From Pelagibacterium sp. 26DY04 (GTDB lineage Bacteria > Pseudomonadota > Alphaproteobacteria > Rhizobiales > Devosiaceae): a stretch of DNA of 64,000 nucleotides. A model generated the notes under the pieces. That model was not told where the DNA came from and searched no databases. It saw only the letters and a program-made list of their open reading frames with translations. This document shows, piece by piece, positions 29,257 to 39,896 of the stretch (its first letter is position 1; each line of letters begins with the position of its first letter). The stretch is from NCBI RefSeq assembly GCF_031202305.1, contig NZ_CP101731.1:3412501-3476500 (forward strand), given 5' to 3'. A program made the translations under genes and the position numbers.

Positions 29257-30489
29257 ATGGCCCTGCCCGTCTCCCCCCTCGCCCCAAAGACCTATGTCGC
29301 CCCGCCCGCCATTGCCGGCGTGCACTTTGCCACGGCCGAGGCCGGAATCCGGTACAAGGGACGCACCGATGTGCTTCTGGCCGTGTTCGACCAGGGAACC
29401 ACGGTCGCCGGCGTTCTCACCCGTTCGCTCTGCCCTTCGGCGGCAGTGGACTGGTGCCGGCAGAACCTGGGAGGGGGAGTTGCGCGGGCGCTGGTGGTCA
29501 ACTCAGGCAATGCCAACGCCTTCACCGGCATGAAGGGCAAGGCCTCGGTGCAACTGACAGCCGAGATCGCCGCCCGCGCGGTCGGGTGTGATATTTCGGA
29601 GATCTTTCTCGCCTCCACCGGCGTGATCGGCGAGCCGCTCGATGCCACAAAGTTCGATGGCGTGCTCGAGCGCCTCAATGGCGAGCTCGCCGCCGAGCCG
29701 TGGATGGAGCCGGCCAAGGCCATCATGACCACCGACACCTTCCCCAAGCTGGCCGAGGCCAAGGTGGAAATCGACGGCACTATCGTGACCATTGCGGGGA
29801 TTGCCAAGGGTTCGGGCATGATTGCTCCCGATATGGCGACCATGCTCTCATTCGTTTTCACCGATGCGCCGGTTGCCGCCGACGTGCTCCAGGCCCTGGT
29901 TGCCGAGCACAACGCGACGAGCTTCAACGCCATCACTGTCGATAGCGACACCTCGACCTCCGATACGCTACTCGCCTTTGCCACCGGCAAGGCGGCGATC
30001 GCGCCCCTGGCAAACCTGGAGGATCCGCGCACTAAGGCGTTCGGCGATGCGCTCAAGAACGTGCTGTTCGACCTTGCCATGCAGGTGGTTCGCGACGGCG
30101 AGGGTGCGACCAAGTTCGTGACGGTCAACGTCACGGGAGCCGTCTCAGATGAGAGCGCCGCAAGGATCGCTCGCTCGATTGCCGACAGCCCGCTGGTCAA
30201 AACCGCGATCGCCGGCGAGGACGCCAATTGGGGCCGTATCGTCATGGCCGTGGGCAAGGCCGGCCAGCCTGCCGACCGCGACAAGCTCACCATCAGCTTC
30301 GGTGAGCACGTACTGGCGCGCAATGGCGAACGCGCACCGGAATATTCCGAGGACGCGGCCACCGCCTATATGAAGAGCCAGGAGCTTTCGATCACCGTCG
30401 ATATCGGACTGGGAGATGGCAAGGCGACCATCTACACCTGCGATCTCACCCACGGCTATATCGACATCAACGGCAGCTATCGGAGCTGA
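29257..30489 (+). CDS. argJ: Bifunctional ornithine acetyltransferase / N-acetylglutamate synthase
   Basis: A 410-residue ArgJ of arginine synthesis. It moves the acetyl group from N-acetylornithine to glutamate and may also use acetyl-CoA. The self-cleavage site is visible in [16 protein letters not shown] (cut before the Thr of MATML, near residue 191), and [17 protein letters not shown] is the conserved second-half motif. The start at 29257 follows AAGGA. The GNAT gene starts 3 bases after its stop and mutT overlaps that, so argJ-GNAT-mutT form one operon, an order seen in many alphaproteobacteria. Confidence 0.96.
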   Translation: MALPVSPLAPKTYVAPPAIAGVHFATAEAGIRYKGRTDVLLAVFDQGTTVAGVLTRSLCPSAAVDWCRQNLGGGVARALVVNSGNANAFTGMKGKASVQLTAEIAARAVGCDISEIFLASTGVIGEPLDATKFDGVLERLNGELAAEPWMEPAKAIMTTDTFPKLAEAKVEIDGTIVTIAGIAKGSGMIAPDMATMLSFVFTDAPVAADVLQALVAEHNATSFNAITVDSDTSTSDTLLAFATGKAAIAPLANLEDPRTKAFGDALKNVLFDLAMQVVRDGEGATKFVTVNVTGAVSDESAARIARSIADSPLVKTAIAGEDANWGRIVMAVGKAGQPADRDKLTISFGEHVLARNGERAPEYSEDAATAYMKSQELSITVDIGLGDGKATIYTCDLTHGYIDINGSYRS

Positions 30490-30491
30490 TT

Positions 30492-31244
30492 TTGCTTTCG
30501 GTTGCCGACATCGAAAAAGCGTTTCTGGCCGCCTGGCCCGCTCTCGAAACGATCGAGGCGAATGGCTGGTGCGCGCGCTTTTCCAACGGGCTGACGCGGC
30601 GCGCCAATTCGATCCAATCCAATGACCCGGCAGAAGATACCGACCCCGGAGAACGGCTCGATCGGCTTTCGGCACGCTATGACGAGCGCGGCCTGTCCCC
30701 GGTCTTTCGTGTTACGCCTCTGACCGGCCGGGCCACCTTCACAACGCTTGTCGAGCAGGGCTGGCAGAGCGGCGAGTTCAGCCTGGTGCTGCAGCGGCCG
30801 ATCGATGCGACGACGGGCATTGACGGAGCCTGTGTGGTGACCGCACCGGACGAAAAGGCCTTCCTCAAGTCGCAGAAAAAGCTCCAGGGTTATAATAAGG
30901 CGCAGGCCGAGACCTTCGCCTCCATCATCGCAAGCCTTAAGGCTCCCGCCGCAGGACTGACCTTCTATGCCGAGGACGGCACCCCGGTCGCTTCGCTTTT
31001 ATGCGTGGAGACGGGCGGGATCGGCGTGTTCCTCAACGTCGTCACGGCCACGGACAGGCGGAGGAAGGGCTATGGCCGGCGCATGATGAATTCGGCCCTG
31101 AGCTGGCTGGGCGAGAATGGCGCATCCCAGGCGGCGCTGCAGGTCCATGGCGTCAACGCCGCCGCGATCGGCCTCTATCTCTCGCTTGGGTTCGAATACC
31201 GCTACCCCTACCATTACCGCCGCAAGCCCGAGGCGAGCCAATGA
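30492..31244 (+). CDS. GNAT family N-acetyltransferase
   Basis: A 250-residue protein with a C-terminal GNAT domain. The acetyl-CoA loop is ATDRRRKGYGRRMM (R/Q-x-x-G-x-G/A type), followed by ALQVHGVNAAAIGLYLSLGFEYRYPYHYRR. The N-terminal ~130 residues are the extension seen in the ArgJ-linked group. Substrate unknown; the argJ linkage hints at amino acid metabolism. The start is TTG at 30492, 3 bases after the argJ stop. Its stop overlaps mutT by 4 bases. Confidence 0.85.
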   Translation: MLSVADIEKAFLAAWPALETIEANGWCARFSNGLTRRANSIQSNDPAEDTDPGERLDRLSARYDERGLSPVFRVTPLTGRATFTTLVEQGWQSGEFSLVLQRPIDATTGIDGACVVTAPDEKAFLKSQKKLQGYNKAQAETFASIIASLKAPAAGLTFYAEDGTPVASLLCVETGGIGVFLNVVTATDRRRKGYGRRMMNSALSWLGENGASQAALQVHGVNAAAIGLYLSLGFEYRYPYHYRRKPEASQ

Positions 31245-31639
31245 AGATCACCCTCGTCGTCGCCTGCGCCCTTGTCGATGCCGATCGGCGCGTGCTGATC
31301 GCCCAGCGCCCCCAGGGCAAGCAGCTCGCCGGGCTCTGGGAATTCCCTGGCGGCAAGCTCGAAGCGGGCGAAACGCCCGAAGCGGCGCTGATCCGCGAAT
31401 TGGAAGAGGAATTGGGGATCGAAACTAAAGAAGCGTGCCTGGCGCCGCTGACCTTTGCCAGCCATGCCTATGATGGCTGGCACCTGATGATGCCGCTTTA
31501 TGTCTGCCGCAAATGGCAGGGCACCCCGATGGCCCGGGAGCATTCGGCGCTGAAATGGGTACGCCCGCAGATGCTGCGCGACTACCCCATGCCGCCCGCT
31601 GACGAACCGCTCATCGCCCCGCTCTGCGACCTGCTTTAG
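31241..31639 (+). CDS. mutT: 8-oxo-dGTP diphosphatase MutT (NUDIX)
   Basis: A 132-residue NUDIX hydrolase that removes oxidised dGTP from the nucleotide pool. The complete NUDIX box GGKLEAGETPEAALIRELEEELG spans residues ~37-59, preceded by LAGLWEFPGG, a MutT hallmark. The ATG at 31241 is in a 4-base overlap with the GNAT gene. Its stop overlaps that of the convergent lipoprotein gene by 4 bases. Confidence 0.93.
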   Translation: MKITLVVACALVDADRRVLIAQRPQGKQLAGLWEFPGGKLEAGETPEAALIRELEEELGIETKEACLAPLTFASHAYDGWHLMMPLYVCRKWQGTPMAREHSALKWVRPQMLRDYPMPPADEPLIAPLCDLL

Positions 31640-32679
31640 CTCTGGGGCGCCGTCGTTTCCGCAGCAACCGGTTCGAACATCGCCTGGGCCTGGGGCTGAG
31701 CGCCGCCAAAGGGGCTGAGCAGCGTGCCGAAGAAGCCATTGACGGCGCTGCTGAGCGCCTCGCCACGGGCTTCCATCTCGGCTTGGGTCGCCACGCGCCG
31801 CTCTTCGGCCTGCACGGCTGCCGCTTCGGCATCGGCGGCGCGCACGATGGCGCTCTGTAGCGCTGCAGCATCGGCTGTCTGCTTGGCCATATAGGCCGAA
31901 ACGATGCTCTGGTCGGCGGTCACCGGCTGGCACTGGCCCGCCATGGATGCTGCGGCCGAAATGGCGGAAGGCTGGCGGAAGACGTAGCGTCCGTCACAAA
32001 CGTCCCAGCTCGGGGGCACCTGGGCGACCTCGAAGAAATCGTGGCCTTGCTTGAGATTGTTCCAGAAATCGATGTGCGGACTGGATTGGTGCTTGGCGAG
32101 GTTTTCCGCCGTCATGCGGAACGGGAAGATCTGCACCTCGAAAGAGCGATTGCCACCGGAAAACGCTTCGCGCGCCAGCGCGTAGATCTCGGCGATCTGC
32201 TCGTCTTCCATGGCGTAGCAGCCCGCCGAAGAACATGCGCCATGCACCATCAGATGGCTGCCGGTGCGGCCATGGGCGCGGTCATACTTGTTGGGAAAGC
32301 CGAGGTTGAAGGCGAGATAATAGTTCGAGTTCGGGTTCATCAGCCCCGGAGTGATCGTATAGAACCCTTCGGGCGCCTGACGGTCGCCCTCGTAAAATTT
32401 AGGCCCCAACTCGCCCGACCAGGTGCAGATATCATAGGTCTTGAACAGCCGGAACGAACCCGAAGCGGTCTGCTTCCAGACTTCGAGCTTGGATTCTTCC
32501 TTGAAGATGCGCACCATCATGGCAGCCTGGGGGGAGGATCCCATTGCCGCAAGCTGCGCCTTGGCCGCGCCCGAAAGCGGAACCAGATGCCGCCCATCCC
32601 CTTCGAGGGGCGAACATGACGCCAGCACGACAGCGAGCAGCATCGCGCCAATCAGACCGAAGACCCTTGCCAGCATAGA
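31636..32679 (-). CDS. YafK/DpaA-like L,D-transpeptidase-fold lipoprotein
   Basis: A 347-residue lipoprotein. The signal sequence ends in a lipobox LASC (LLAVVLASCSPL). The catalytic YkuD-type core has YLAFNLGFPNKYDRAHGRTG then HLMVHGACSSAGCYAM, with the His and the SxGC cysteine near residue 160-170. This is the YafK branch, whose E. coli member DpaA (LdtF) cleaves the lipoprotein-peptidoglycan link. The C-terminal ~100 residues are Ala/Gln/Glu-rich and helical, a likely extension. The start at 32679 is favoured for its AGGG spacing over 32715. Confidence 0.85.
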   Translation of the reverse strand, partial: SMLARVFGLIGAMLLAVVLASCSPLEGDGRHLVPLSGAAKAQLAAMGSSPQAAMMVRIFKEESKLEVWKQTASGSFRLFKTYDICTWSGELGPKFYEGDRQAPEGFYTITPGLMNPNSNYYLAFNLGFPNKYDRAHGRTGSHLMVHGACSSAGCYAMEDEQIAEIYALAREAFSGGNRSFEVQIFPFRMTAENLAKHQSSPHIDFWNNLKQGHDFFEVAQVPPSWDVCDGRYVFRQPSAISAAASMAGQCQPVTADQSIVSAYMAKQTADAAALQSAIVRAADAEAAAVQAEERRVATQAEMEARGEALSSAVNGFFGTLLSPFGGAQPQAQAMFEPVAAETTAPQS

Positions 32680-32869
32680 AACCCTGACCCTGACGAACGA
32701 ACTCTTACTCCACATCCCTCGCTTATCGCGCGCGAGGGTTAATGCCCGGTAAGATTCCAGGATATTCGCTGCGATTTTTATGCAAATTGCAAGCGCCCGC
32801 CCTCACTTTGCGGTGAGCAAAGCGGCGCCCCAGCGCATTGGAGGCGGAAATTCTCGCGGGTGGAGCGTG

Positions 32870-33829
32870 CTAGGCGAGCGTCGTCCCGATGGCCAGGAAC
32901 TTCTCGCGCCGCAACTCGCGAATCTCGAGCGGGCCGAGATCGTCGCCATATTCGCCGAGGAACTTCAGGATTTCGGCCTTGGTGTCAGCGATGATCTTGT
33001 CGGGCTGCCGATGGGCGCCGCCCAACGGCTCTTCGATGATGCCATCGATCACCTTGAGCGCCAGAAGATCCTGGGCCGTGATCTTTTGCGCCGCCGCCAT
33101 GTCCTGAGCCTTGCCCGCATCGCGGAACAGGATCGAGGCGCCCGCTTCGGGCGAAATCACCGAATAGACCGAGTGCTCGAGCATCAGCACCTTGTTGGTG
33201 GCCGCAATGGCGATCGCACCACCCGAACCACCTTCACCAATGATGATCGAAAGGTTCGGCACGCCGATTTCGAGGCACTTTTCGGTCGAGCGGGCAATGG
33301 CCTCTGCCTGGCCGCGCTCCTCGGCGCCGATCCCCGGATAGGCGCCGGCCGTATCGACGAACGAAATGACGGGCAGGCCGAACCGGTCGGCCATTTCCAT
33401 GATCCGCACCGCCTTGCGATAGCCCTCGGGCCGTGCCATGCCGAAATTGTGCTTCAGCCGGCTCTCTGTATCGTTGCCCTTTTCCTGGCCGATAATGGCG
33501 ACCGGCATGCCATCGATGCGGCCGAACCCAGCCTGGACGGCGGAATCCTCGGCGAATTTGCGATCACCGGCCAGGGGCGTCCATTCGGTCACCAGCGCCT
33601 TGAGATAGTTGGAAAAGTGCGGGCGCTGCGGATGGCGCGCCACCTGCGTCTTCTGCCAGGGCGTGAGCTTCCTATAGATATCGCGCAAGGCGTCATCGGC
33701 CCGTTGCTGCAGCCGTGAAACCTCATCCCCGATCGAAACCGCCTGATCGGCCTGGGCAAGAGATTTGAGTTCGGCGATCTTGCCTTCGAGTTCGGCGACC
33801 GGCTTTTCGAAATCGAGATATGACTGCAT
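32870..33829 (-). CDS. accA: Acetyl-CoA carboxylase carboxyltransferase subunit alpha
   Basis: A 319-residue subunit that, with AccD, transfers carboxyl from biotin to acetyl-CoA for fatty acid synthesis. Seen: MQSYLDFEKPVAELEGKI at the N-terminus, PWQKTQVARHPQRPH, VISFVDTAGAYPGIGAEERG and IIGEGGSGGAIAIAATNKV, the crotonase-fold oxyanion elements. The start at 33829 gives the family N-terminus; an in-frame start at 33880 adds unconserved residues. xerD lies upstream on the same strand, with 127 bases between them. Confidence 0.97.
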   Translation of the reverse strand: MQSYLDFEKPVAELEGKIAELKSLAQADQAVSIGDEVSRLQQRADDALRDIYRKLTPWQKTQVARHPQRPHFSNYLKALVTEWTPLAGDRKFAEDSAVQAGFGRIDGMPVAIIGQEKGNDTESRLKHNFGMARPEGYRKAVRIMEMADRFGLPVISFVDTAGAYPGIGAEERGQAEAIARSTEKCLEIGVPNLSIIIGEGGSGGAIAIAATNKVLMLEHSVYSVISPEAGASILFRDAGKAQDMAAAQKITAQDLLALKVIDGIIEEPLGGAHRQPDKIIADTKAEILKFLGEYGDDLGPLEIRELRREKFLAIGTTLA

Positions 33830-33956
33830 GCGATCCGCCCGTTGTCGGGCAACCTTCTCATGTTGGAGCGTTCCCAGCAAAATAGGTTGGCTGGATTGGG
33901 TTGCAACGCCCTAGGGTTCCAAAGTGGCGGGAAAGTGTCGATTAGCCCTCAAGATG

Positions 33957-34849
<893 letters not shown>

Positions 34850-34853
<4 letters not shown>

Positions 34854-35005
34854 CGCGAGGCGTCCGGCAGAAGATCCCGTGTGGGCACCCGCACCGTCAC
34901 CTCGCGCTCGGTGGGCTCGACCAGCACCGCAAGCGCGAACATTGCCGCATAGCCGAGGCCGACGATGAAGGCGATGGCAACCAGCAACCGGAACAGTGTT
35001 GGCAT
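34850..35005 (-). CDS. Small membrane-anchored protein coupled to xerD (51 residues)
   Basis: A short gene encoding a protein that starts MPTLFRLLVAIAFIVGLGYA. One membrane helix (about 5-30) is followed by a short soluble tail containing VEPTEREVTVRVP, ending in LLPDASR. The N-terminus faces the cytoplasm by the positive-inside rule only weakly, so topology is uncertain. Its stop TGA overlaps the xerD ATG (ATGA), so it is cotranslated with xerD. Similar short proteins with a V-E-P-T/P-R-E-type tail occur upstream of xerD in related bacteria, which I recall from family knowledge. Function unknown. Confidence 0.75.
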
Positions 35006-35022
35006 GGGATGTCTCCCGCGAA

Positions 35023-35658
35023 TTACCTGGACAGATCGCGGACGCCACTGACCAGCAGCCCGCCACCCACTGCCCCGAATGCGAGCCCGAAAAGGGTTTC
35101 CGCTCCCTTAACGAAACGCGAATAGATCGACCGCGCCACCCCTGTCGAGAATAGCAGGCTATAGCCGCCATAGACGGCGAGCGCGGTCATGAACCCGACG
35201 GGTGCGAAGGCCAGCACCTGCAGGGCCGAAAGGCCCGAGCCGAGCATGAAGGTGGTGACGGCGCCCCACATCAGGGCCGATTTGGGATTGGTGAGATTGA
35301 CGAGAAGGCCTGTCCGCCACGCGCCCAAGGGCGAAAGCCGACGGCGATTGGCCTTGAGAGTGGGGCTTTCGCCCCTGAGGGCGGCGCGGAACGCCTTGAG
35401 CGCGAGAAAGCACAGATAGCCGCCGCCGAGAAATTTCATCACCGTGATGAGCGCCGGATAGATCGACAAGACCGCTCCCAATCCGGCGGCCATGGCCGAA
35501 ACCCAGATGAAGATCGCCGTGGCCACGCCCAGCGTCACCAACAGCGCGGCGGCCCGCCCCTGGCTAAGCGCCATGCCGGCCACCGCCAGAAGATTGGGAC
35601 CGGGCGTGATCTGCGCGATAATGATGGCAACAAGCGTGATGCCGTAGATTTCGATCAT
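35023..35658 (-). CDS. LysE family translocator
   Basis: A 211-residue amino-acid exporter-like membrane protein with six helices. Signature segments: IIAQITPGPNLLAVAGMALSQG (the PGPN motif), FLGGGYLCFLALKAFR, LLVNLTNPKSALMWGAV (NPK) and a C-terminal GLAFGAVGGGLLVSGVR. Members export lysine, threonine, homoserine and similar compounds; the substrate is not known. It lies 17 bases upstream of the 51-codon gene on the same strand and is divergent from aroK. Confidence 0.9.
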   Translation of the reverse strand: MIEIYGITLVAIIIAQITPGPNLLAVAGMALSQGRAAALLVTLGVATAIFIWVSAMAAGLGAVLSIYPALITVMKFLGGGYLCFLALKAFRAALRGESPTLKANRRRLSPLGAWRTGLLVNLTNPKSALMWGAVTTFMLGSGLSALQVLAFAPVGFMTALAVYGGYSLLFSTGVARSIYSRFVKGAETLFGLAFGAVGGGLLVSGVRDLSR

Positions 35659-35772
35659 CGGACGATCTCCAGGTTGAGCCCGATTCTAATCGCGGCGCAG
35701 GGACTTGGGCAATGGGTGTACTTGACACGTTGGCCGCCAAAGGCTTGAACCAGCCAATCGAAAGGGCGAGGA

Positions 35773-36366
35773 ATGGGGCACGACGCGTCGGGTATCGCAA
35801 AGCCGAAAACCGAAAGCCTGGTGCTCGAGCGCCTGGCCGGGCGGCCTATCGTGCTGGTGGGCATGATGGGCGCGGGCAAGACCACAGTGGGCCGCCGGCT
35901 GGCAACGCGGCTGGGATTGGCCTTTACCGATTCCGACGCGGAAATCGAAACCGCCGCCGGCATGTCGATCCCCGACATCTTCGCCGCCCATGGCGAGGCC
36001 GAATTCCGCGCCGGAGAGGCCCGGGTCATTTCCCGCCTGCTGCGCGAGCATAATGGCGTGATCGCCACCGGCGGAGGAGCCTTCGTCAATCCCGAGACAC
36101 GCGCCGCCATCAAGGCGCATGCGGTCTCTGTGTGGATCAAGGCCGATTTCGACGTGCTCTTCGCCCGCGTGTCCAAGCGACCGACCCGTCCCCTGCTCCA
36201 GACGCCCGATCCGCGCGGCACGTTGCGTGACCTCATGGACAAGCGCTACCCCATCTACGCGCTTGCCGATATCACCATCGCGTCGAGCGACGTACCCCAT
36301 GACACCGTGGTCGCCGATATTTTCGCCGCCCTTTGCAACCATCTGGATATTTCAAAGACTCCATGA
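35773..36366 (+). CDS. aroK: Shikimate kinase
   Basis: A 197-residue P-loop kinase phosphorylating shikimate in aromatic amino acid synthesis. Seen: Walker A GMMGAGKTTVGRRLA, DSDAEIETAAGMSIPDIF (substrate Asp), FRAGEARVI, GGGAFVNPETR, and lid RPTRPLLQ. It overlaps aroB by 4 bases (ATGA). aroK-aroB-CorC is an operon common in the order. Confidence 0.96.
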   Translation: MGHDASGIAKPKTESLVLERLAGRPIVLVGMMGAGKTTVGRRLATRLGLAFTDSDAEIETAAGMSIPDIFAAHGEAEFRAGEARVISRLLREHNGVIATGGGAFVNPETRAAIKAHAVSVWIKADFDVLFARVSKRPTRPLLQTPDPRGTLRDLMDKRYPIYALADITIASSDVPHDTVVADIFAALCNHLDISKTP

Positions 36367-37481
36367 GCCTGCAGCACCCTCCGCACCACACAGTCCATGT
36401 GCCGCTGGGCGAACGCGCCTATGACATCGTCATCGGCCCCGACGCCATCACCAGCGCCGGCGAAAGGCTGGCAACCATGTTCCCTGGGGCACGCTACGGC
36501 ATCGTCACGGACGAAAACGTCGCCGCCGCACAGCTGCCGCGCCTCCTGAAATCACTCGAGGGCGCAGGCTTGTCCCATGCCGAGATCGTCCTGCCGGCCG
36601 GCGAAGCCACCAAGTCCTGGACGCATCTACAGGCGGCGGTCGATGCGATTCTGGCCGCGCGCCTCGAGCGCAACGACATCCTTATCGCCCTTGGTGGCGG
36701 GGTGATCGGCGACCTTGCCGGCTTTGCCGCGGCCATTGCGCGGCGCGGCATGGACTTCGTCCAGATTCCCACCTCGCTCCTGGCCCAGGTGGATTCTTCG
36801 GTGGGCGGCAAGACCGGCATCAATTCGACCCATGGCAAGAACCTGGTCGGCGCCTTTCACCAGCCGCGCCTGGTCCTTGCAGATCAGCAGGCCCTCGATA
36901 CGCTTCCTGCCCGCCAGTTCGCCGCGGGCTATGCCGAAGTGGTCAAATACGGGCTGATCGATGACGAGGACTTCTTTTTTTGGCTCGAAGCCAATTACGC
37001 CGAAATCGCTGCCGGCGGCCCAGCCCGCGCCGAAGCCATAGCCCGGGCCTGCGCTGCCAAGGCGCGGGTAGTCGTCGAGGATGAAAAGGAAACCGGCATC
37101 CGCGCGCTGCTCAATTTCGGCCACACCTTCGGCCATGCGCTCGAAAAGGCCACGGGTTATTCGGACCGCCTGCTCCATGGCGAAGGTGTCGCCATCGGCA
37201 TGGTGCTCGCGCATCGCTTTTCGGCCCGGCTGGGCCTTGCACCGTCCCAGGACGCCGGGCGCATCGAAGCGCACTTGAAAGCTGCGGGCCTGCCCACCAC
37301 ATTGGCCGACATCCCCGGAGAACTGCCGCCCACCGAGACGCTCTTGGACGCCATAGCGCAGGACAAGAAAGTCTCGCGCGGAGCGTTGACCTTCATTCTG
37401 ACGCGCGGCATCGGCAAGGCCTTCATCGAGCGGGGTGTCGACCCGCAGGCCGTCGCCAGCTTCCTTGAGGATATGCGATAA
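36363..37481 (+). CDS. aroB: 3-dehydroquinate synthase
   Basis: A 372-residue NAD- and metal-dependent enzyme turning DAHP into 3-dehydroquinate. Seen: GLSHAEIVLPAGEATKSW, ALGGGVIGDLAGFAAAI, PTSLLAQVDSSVGGKTGIN, GYAEVVKYGLI, and LNFGHTFGHALEKATGY with the metal His and Glu residues. The ATG at 36363 is fixed by its overlap with the aroK stop. Its last base is the first base of the next gene's ATG. Confidence 0.97.
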   Translation: MSLQHPPHHTVHVPLGERAYDIVIGPDAITSAGERLATMFPGARYGIVTDENVAAAQLPRLLKSLEGAGLSHAEIVLPAGEATKSWTHLQAAVDAILAARLERNDILIALGGGVIGDLAGFAAAIARRGMDFVQIPTSLLAQVDSSVGGKTGINSTHGKNLVGAFHQPRLVLADQQALDTLPARQFAAGYAEVVKYGLIDDEDFFFWLEANYAEIAAGGPARAEAIARACAAKARVVVEDEKETGIRALLNFGHTFGHALEKATGYSDRLLHGEGVAIGMVLAHRFSARLGLAPSQDAGRIEAHLKAAGLPTTLADIPGELPPTETLLDAIAQDKKVSRGALTFILTRGIGKAFIERGVDPQAVASFLEDMR

Positions 37482-38764
37482 TGGATGCTTCTCTCTGGCT
37501 TTCGTTTCTGGCCATCGTCGCGCTTCTGGCGATGAGCTTTTTCTTTTCCGGCTCTGAGACGGCTCTGACAGCGGCATCGCGTGCCCGCATGCACCAACTC
37601 GCGCGCAGCGGCAACGCTCGCGCCTCGCTGGTCGAAAAGCTGACCGCCGAGAAGGAGCGCCTGATCGGCGCCATCCTCCTGGGCAACAATGTCGTCAACA
37701 TTTTAGCCTCGACCCTGGCCGCCAGCGTCCTCATCCAGATTTTCGGCGAAGCCGGCATTGCCTACGCCACGCTGGCCATGACGGCGGCGGTGGTGATCTT
37801 TTCCGAAGTGATGCCCAAGACGATCGCCTTGATCCGCCCTGACGGGTTTGCGTTGACGGTCGCCCCCATCATCAGGGTCATCGTGACCATCTTTTCGCCG
37901 GTCACCTTCGCGGTGCAGGCGATCGTCAATACGATCCTGCGCCTGTTCGGGCTGGACGCCAGCAACGCCAACGCCATTTCGGGCCATGAGGAATTGCGCG
38001 GCACCGTGGACTTCCTCCACGCCGAGGGCGAAGTGGTCAAGGGCGACCGCGACATGCTGGGCGGCATCCTCGACCTGCGCGAGCTCGAGGTTTCCGACGT
38101 CATGGTGCATCGCACGCGCATGCTGGCTCTCGATGCGGACATGCCCGCCGACGAGTTGATCGGTGCGATTCTTGAAAGCCCCTTCACCCGCGTGCCGCTC
38201 TACAAGGACAAGCAGGACAACATCGTCGGCGTCGTCCACGCCAAGGATCTGCTGCGCGCCATCCAGAAGGCCGAGGGCGACTATTCCAAGGTCAATCCCG
38301 CCCGGATTGCCTTCAAGCCTTGGTTCGTGCCCGACACCACGTCGGTTCAGGCCCAGCTCAATGCGTTCCTCAAGGCCAAGCTCCATTTCGCGCTGGTGGT
38401 GGATGAATATGGCGAGGTGCAGGGACTGATCACCCTCGAAGACATTCTCGAAGAGATCGTCGGCGACATCGCCGACGAGCACGACGCGGTGATCGAAGGG
38501 GTGCGCAAGCAGACGGACGGATCCTATATCATCGACGGACAGCTCCCCATCCGCGACCTCAACCGGGCGCTCGATTGGAACCTGCCCGATTCCGAAGCAA
38601 CGACAGTGGCGGGGCTGGTGATCCACGAGGCCAAGCTGATCCCCGATCCGGGCCAGCAGTTCACCTTCCACAATCTGCGCTTCAAGGTGCTGCGCAAGCA
38701 GCACAACAGGATCACCCAGATCAGGGTGTCGCCGCTGGAAACGGCGGTCAGTCCGAAGGGATGA
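37481..38764 (+). CDS. HlyC/CorC family transporter (CNNM/DUF21 with CBS pair)
   Basis: A 427-residue membrane protein: DUF21/CNNM domain (about 1-190) with helices such as AIVALLAMSFFFSGSETAL, LLGNNVVNILASTLAA and VIFSEVMPKTIALI, then a tandem CBS module (about 205-325, VPLYKDKQDNIVGVVHAKDL and HFALVVDEYGEVQGLITLED), and a C-terminal CorC_HlyC domain. Bacterial members move Mg2+ or Co2+. The start overlaps the aroB stop by one base (TAATG). The 3' end overlaps that of bolA on the other strand by 17 bases. Confidence 0.93.
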   Translation: MDASLWLSFLAIVALLAMSFFFSGSETALTAASRARMHQLARSGNARASLVEKLTAEKERLIGAILLGNNVVNILASTLAASVLIQIFGEAGIAYATLAMTAAVVIFSEVMPKTIALIRPDGFALTVAPIIRVIVTIFSPVTFAVQAIVNTILRLFGLDASNANAISGHEELRGTVDFLHAEGEVVKGDRDMLGGILDLRELEVSDVMVHRTRMLALDADMPADELIGAILESPFTRVPLYKDKQDNIVGVVHAKDLLRAIQKAEGDYSKVNPARIAFKPWFVPDTTSVQAQLNAFLKAKLHFALVVDEYGEVQGLITLEDILEEIVGDIADEHDAVIEGVRKQTDGSYIIDGQLPIRDLNRALDWNLPDSEATTVAGLVIHEAKLIPDPGQQFTFHNLRFKVLRKQHNRITQIRVSPLETAVSPKG

Positions 38765-39011
38765 CCTTGATCGTCAATGCGTGCATGCCGGCGGCGAACT
38801 GATCGGCCAAAGCCGCGTTGATGGCCCGGTGCTGCTCGATGCGGTTCATGCCCTCAAGCGCAGTGCTGGCGATTTTGATACGGAAATGGGTATTGCCCCC
38901 TTCCCGCCATCCTGCATGTCCATGGTGGCGTTCGGAATCGTCGATCACCTCCAAAAGGGCAGGATCGAATTTGGCCCTAAGGGTTGCTTCGATCTGGTCG
39001 CGAACGCTCAT
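38748..39011 (-). CDS. BolA family protein
   Basis: An 87-residue BolA-like protein: IEATLRAKFDPALLEVIDDS then HHGHAGWREGGNTHFRIKI, the conserved His-rich loop, and a C-terminal ALTIKVIP strand. BolA proteins pair with monothiol glutaredoxins in iron-sulfur and iron regulation. It is divergent from the J-domain gene, as usual in related genomes. Confidence 0.93.
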   Translation of the reverse strand: MSVRDQIEATLRAKFDPALLEVIDDSERHHGHAGWREGGNTHFRIKIASTALEGMNRIEQHRAINAALADQFAAGMHALTIKVIPSD

Positions 39012-39135
39012 GTGTCAATTCCCCATGGGCAATAAAATGGTGGTTTTGGTCCGGGCAATCCGAACCGAAACCGTATATGATTGCGGGCCCCTGGTTCACA
39101 AGCCCGGCGAACCGGTAAAAAGTTAAGACCATTCG

Positions 39136-39789
39136 ATGAGTATCAACACCAAGTCCAAGCTTTTCGATTCCGTGCGCATCAAGCCCCGTCGCGCCGCGGC
39201 CGACGAGGAAACCCCGACGCGCCCCGGCTGCGATTGGGAAGGTTGCGACAATCCGGGGCTCTATAAAGCTCCCAAGGGCGCGCGCTCGGAAGGCCAGTTC
39301 CACAATTTCTGCCTCGAGCATGTGCGCCACTATAACAAGGCCTACAACTATTTCTCGGGCATGAACGACGAGGAGATTGCCGAGCACGCCATCAAGATGA
39401 ACGCGCCCGGCTCGCGCGAGACCTGGGCGTTCGGGTCGAACCGGTTCGGCAAATCCAACCCCAATCCGAAAAAGTTCAAGGCGCGCGATTATACCGGTCG
39501 TCAGTTCCATGACGTCAACAACGTCTTTGCCCGGCTGCGCTCGCGCGCCAAGGCGAGCGGGAATGGCGAGCGGACCGAGCGCGATATTACCCTCACCGGC
39601 CAGGACCGGTCGGCGTTCGAGGTATTGGGGCTCGAGGGCCGCAAGCCTTCCGTGGAGATCAAATCGGCGTATAAAGCCCTGGTCAAGCTCCACCACCCCG
39701 ATGCCAATGGCGGCGACAAGGGGTCCGAAGATCGGCTGCGCTCGATCATTGCCGCCTACAATCACCTGAAATCGCGTGGCTTCGTCTGA
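39136..39789 (+). CDS. J-domain-containing molecular chaperone
   Basis: A 217-residue protein with a C-terminal J domain (about 160-215: SAFEVLGLEGRKPSVEIKSA, then the HPD triad in VKLHHPDANGGDKG). It recruits DnaK-type ATPases. The N-terminal part carries CDWEGCDNPGLYKAP and FHNFCLEHVRHYN, a Cys/His set likely to bind zinc. This is the type that sits between bolA and cobS in Hyphomicrobiales. Confidence 0.92.
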   Translation: MSINTKSKLFDSVRIKPRRAAADEETPTRPGCDWEGCDNPGLYKAPKGARSEGQFHNFCLEHVRHYNKAYNYFSGMNDEEIAEHAIKMNAPGSRETWAFGSNRFGKSNPNPKKFKARDYTGRQFHDVNNVFARLRSRAKASGNGERTERDITLTGQDRSAFEVLGLEGRKPSVEIKSAYKALVKLHHPDANGGDKGSEDRLRSIIAAYNHLKSRGFV

Positions 39790-39896
39790 TCCAAACACCT
39801 TGCAGCACCCCGCTCTCTGGGTTTATGGCAACGGGACTGCTATAAGCGCACCGAATTTCTCCCTGAGAGCCACGCGCCGCGCCCTCCAAGAGGCTG

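Noticed and set aside
31660..31676. CAACCGGTTCG, similar to the LacI operator
   Set aside because: It lies inside the YafK-like coding region and lacks the outer half-site bases; likely chance.
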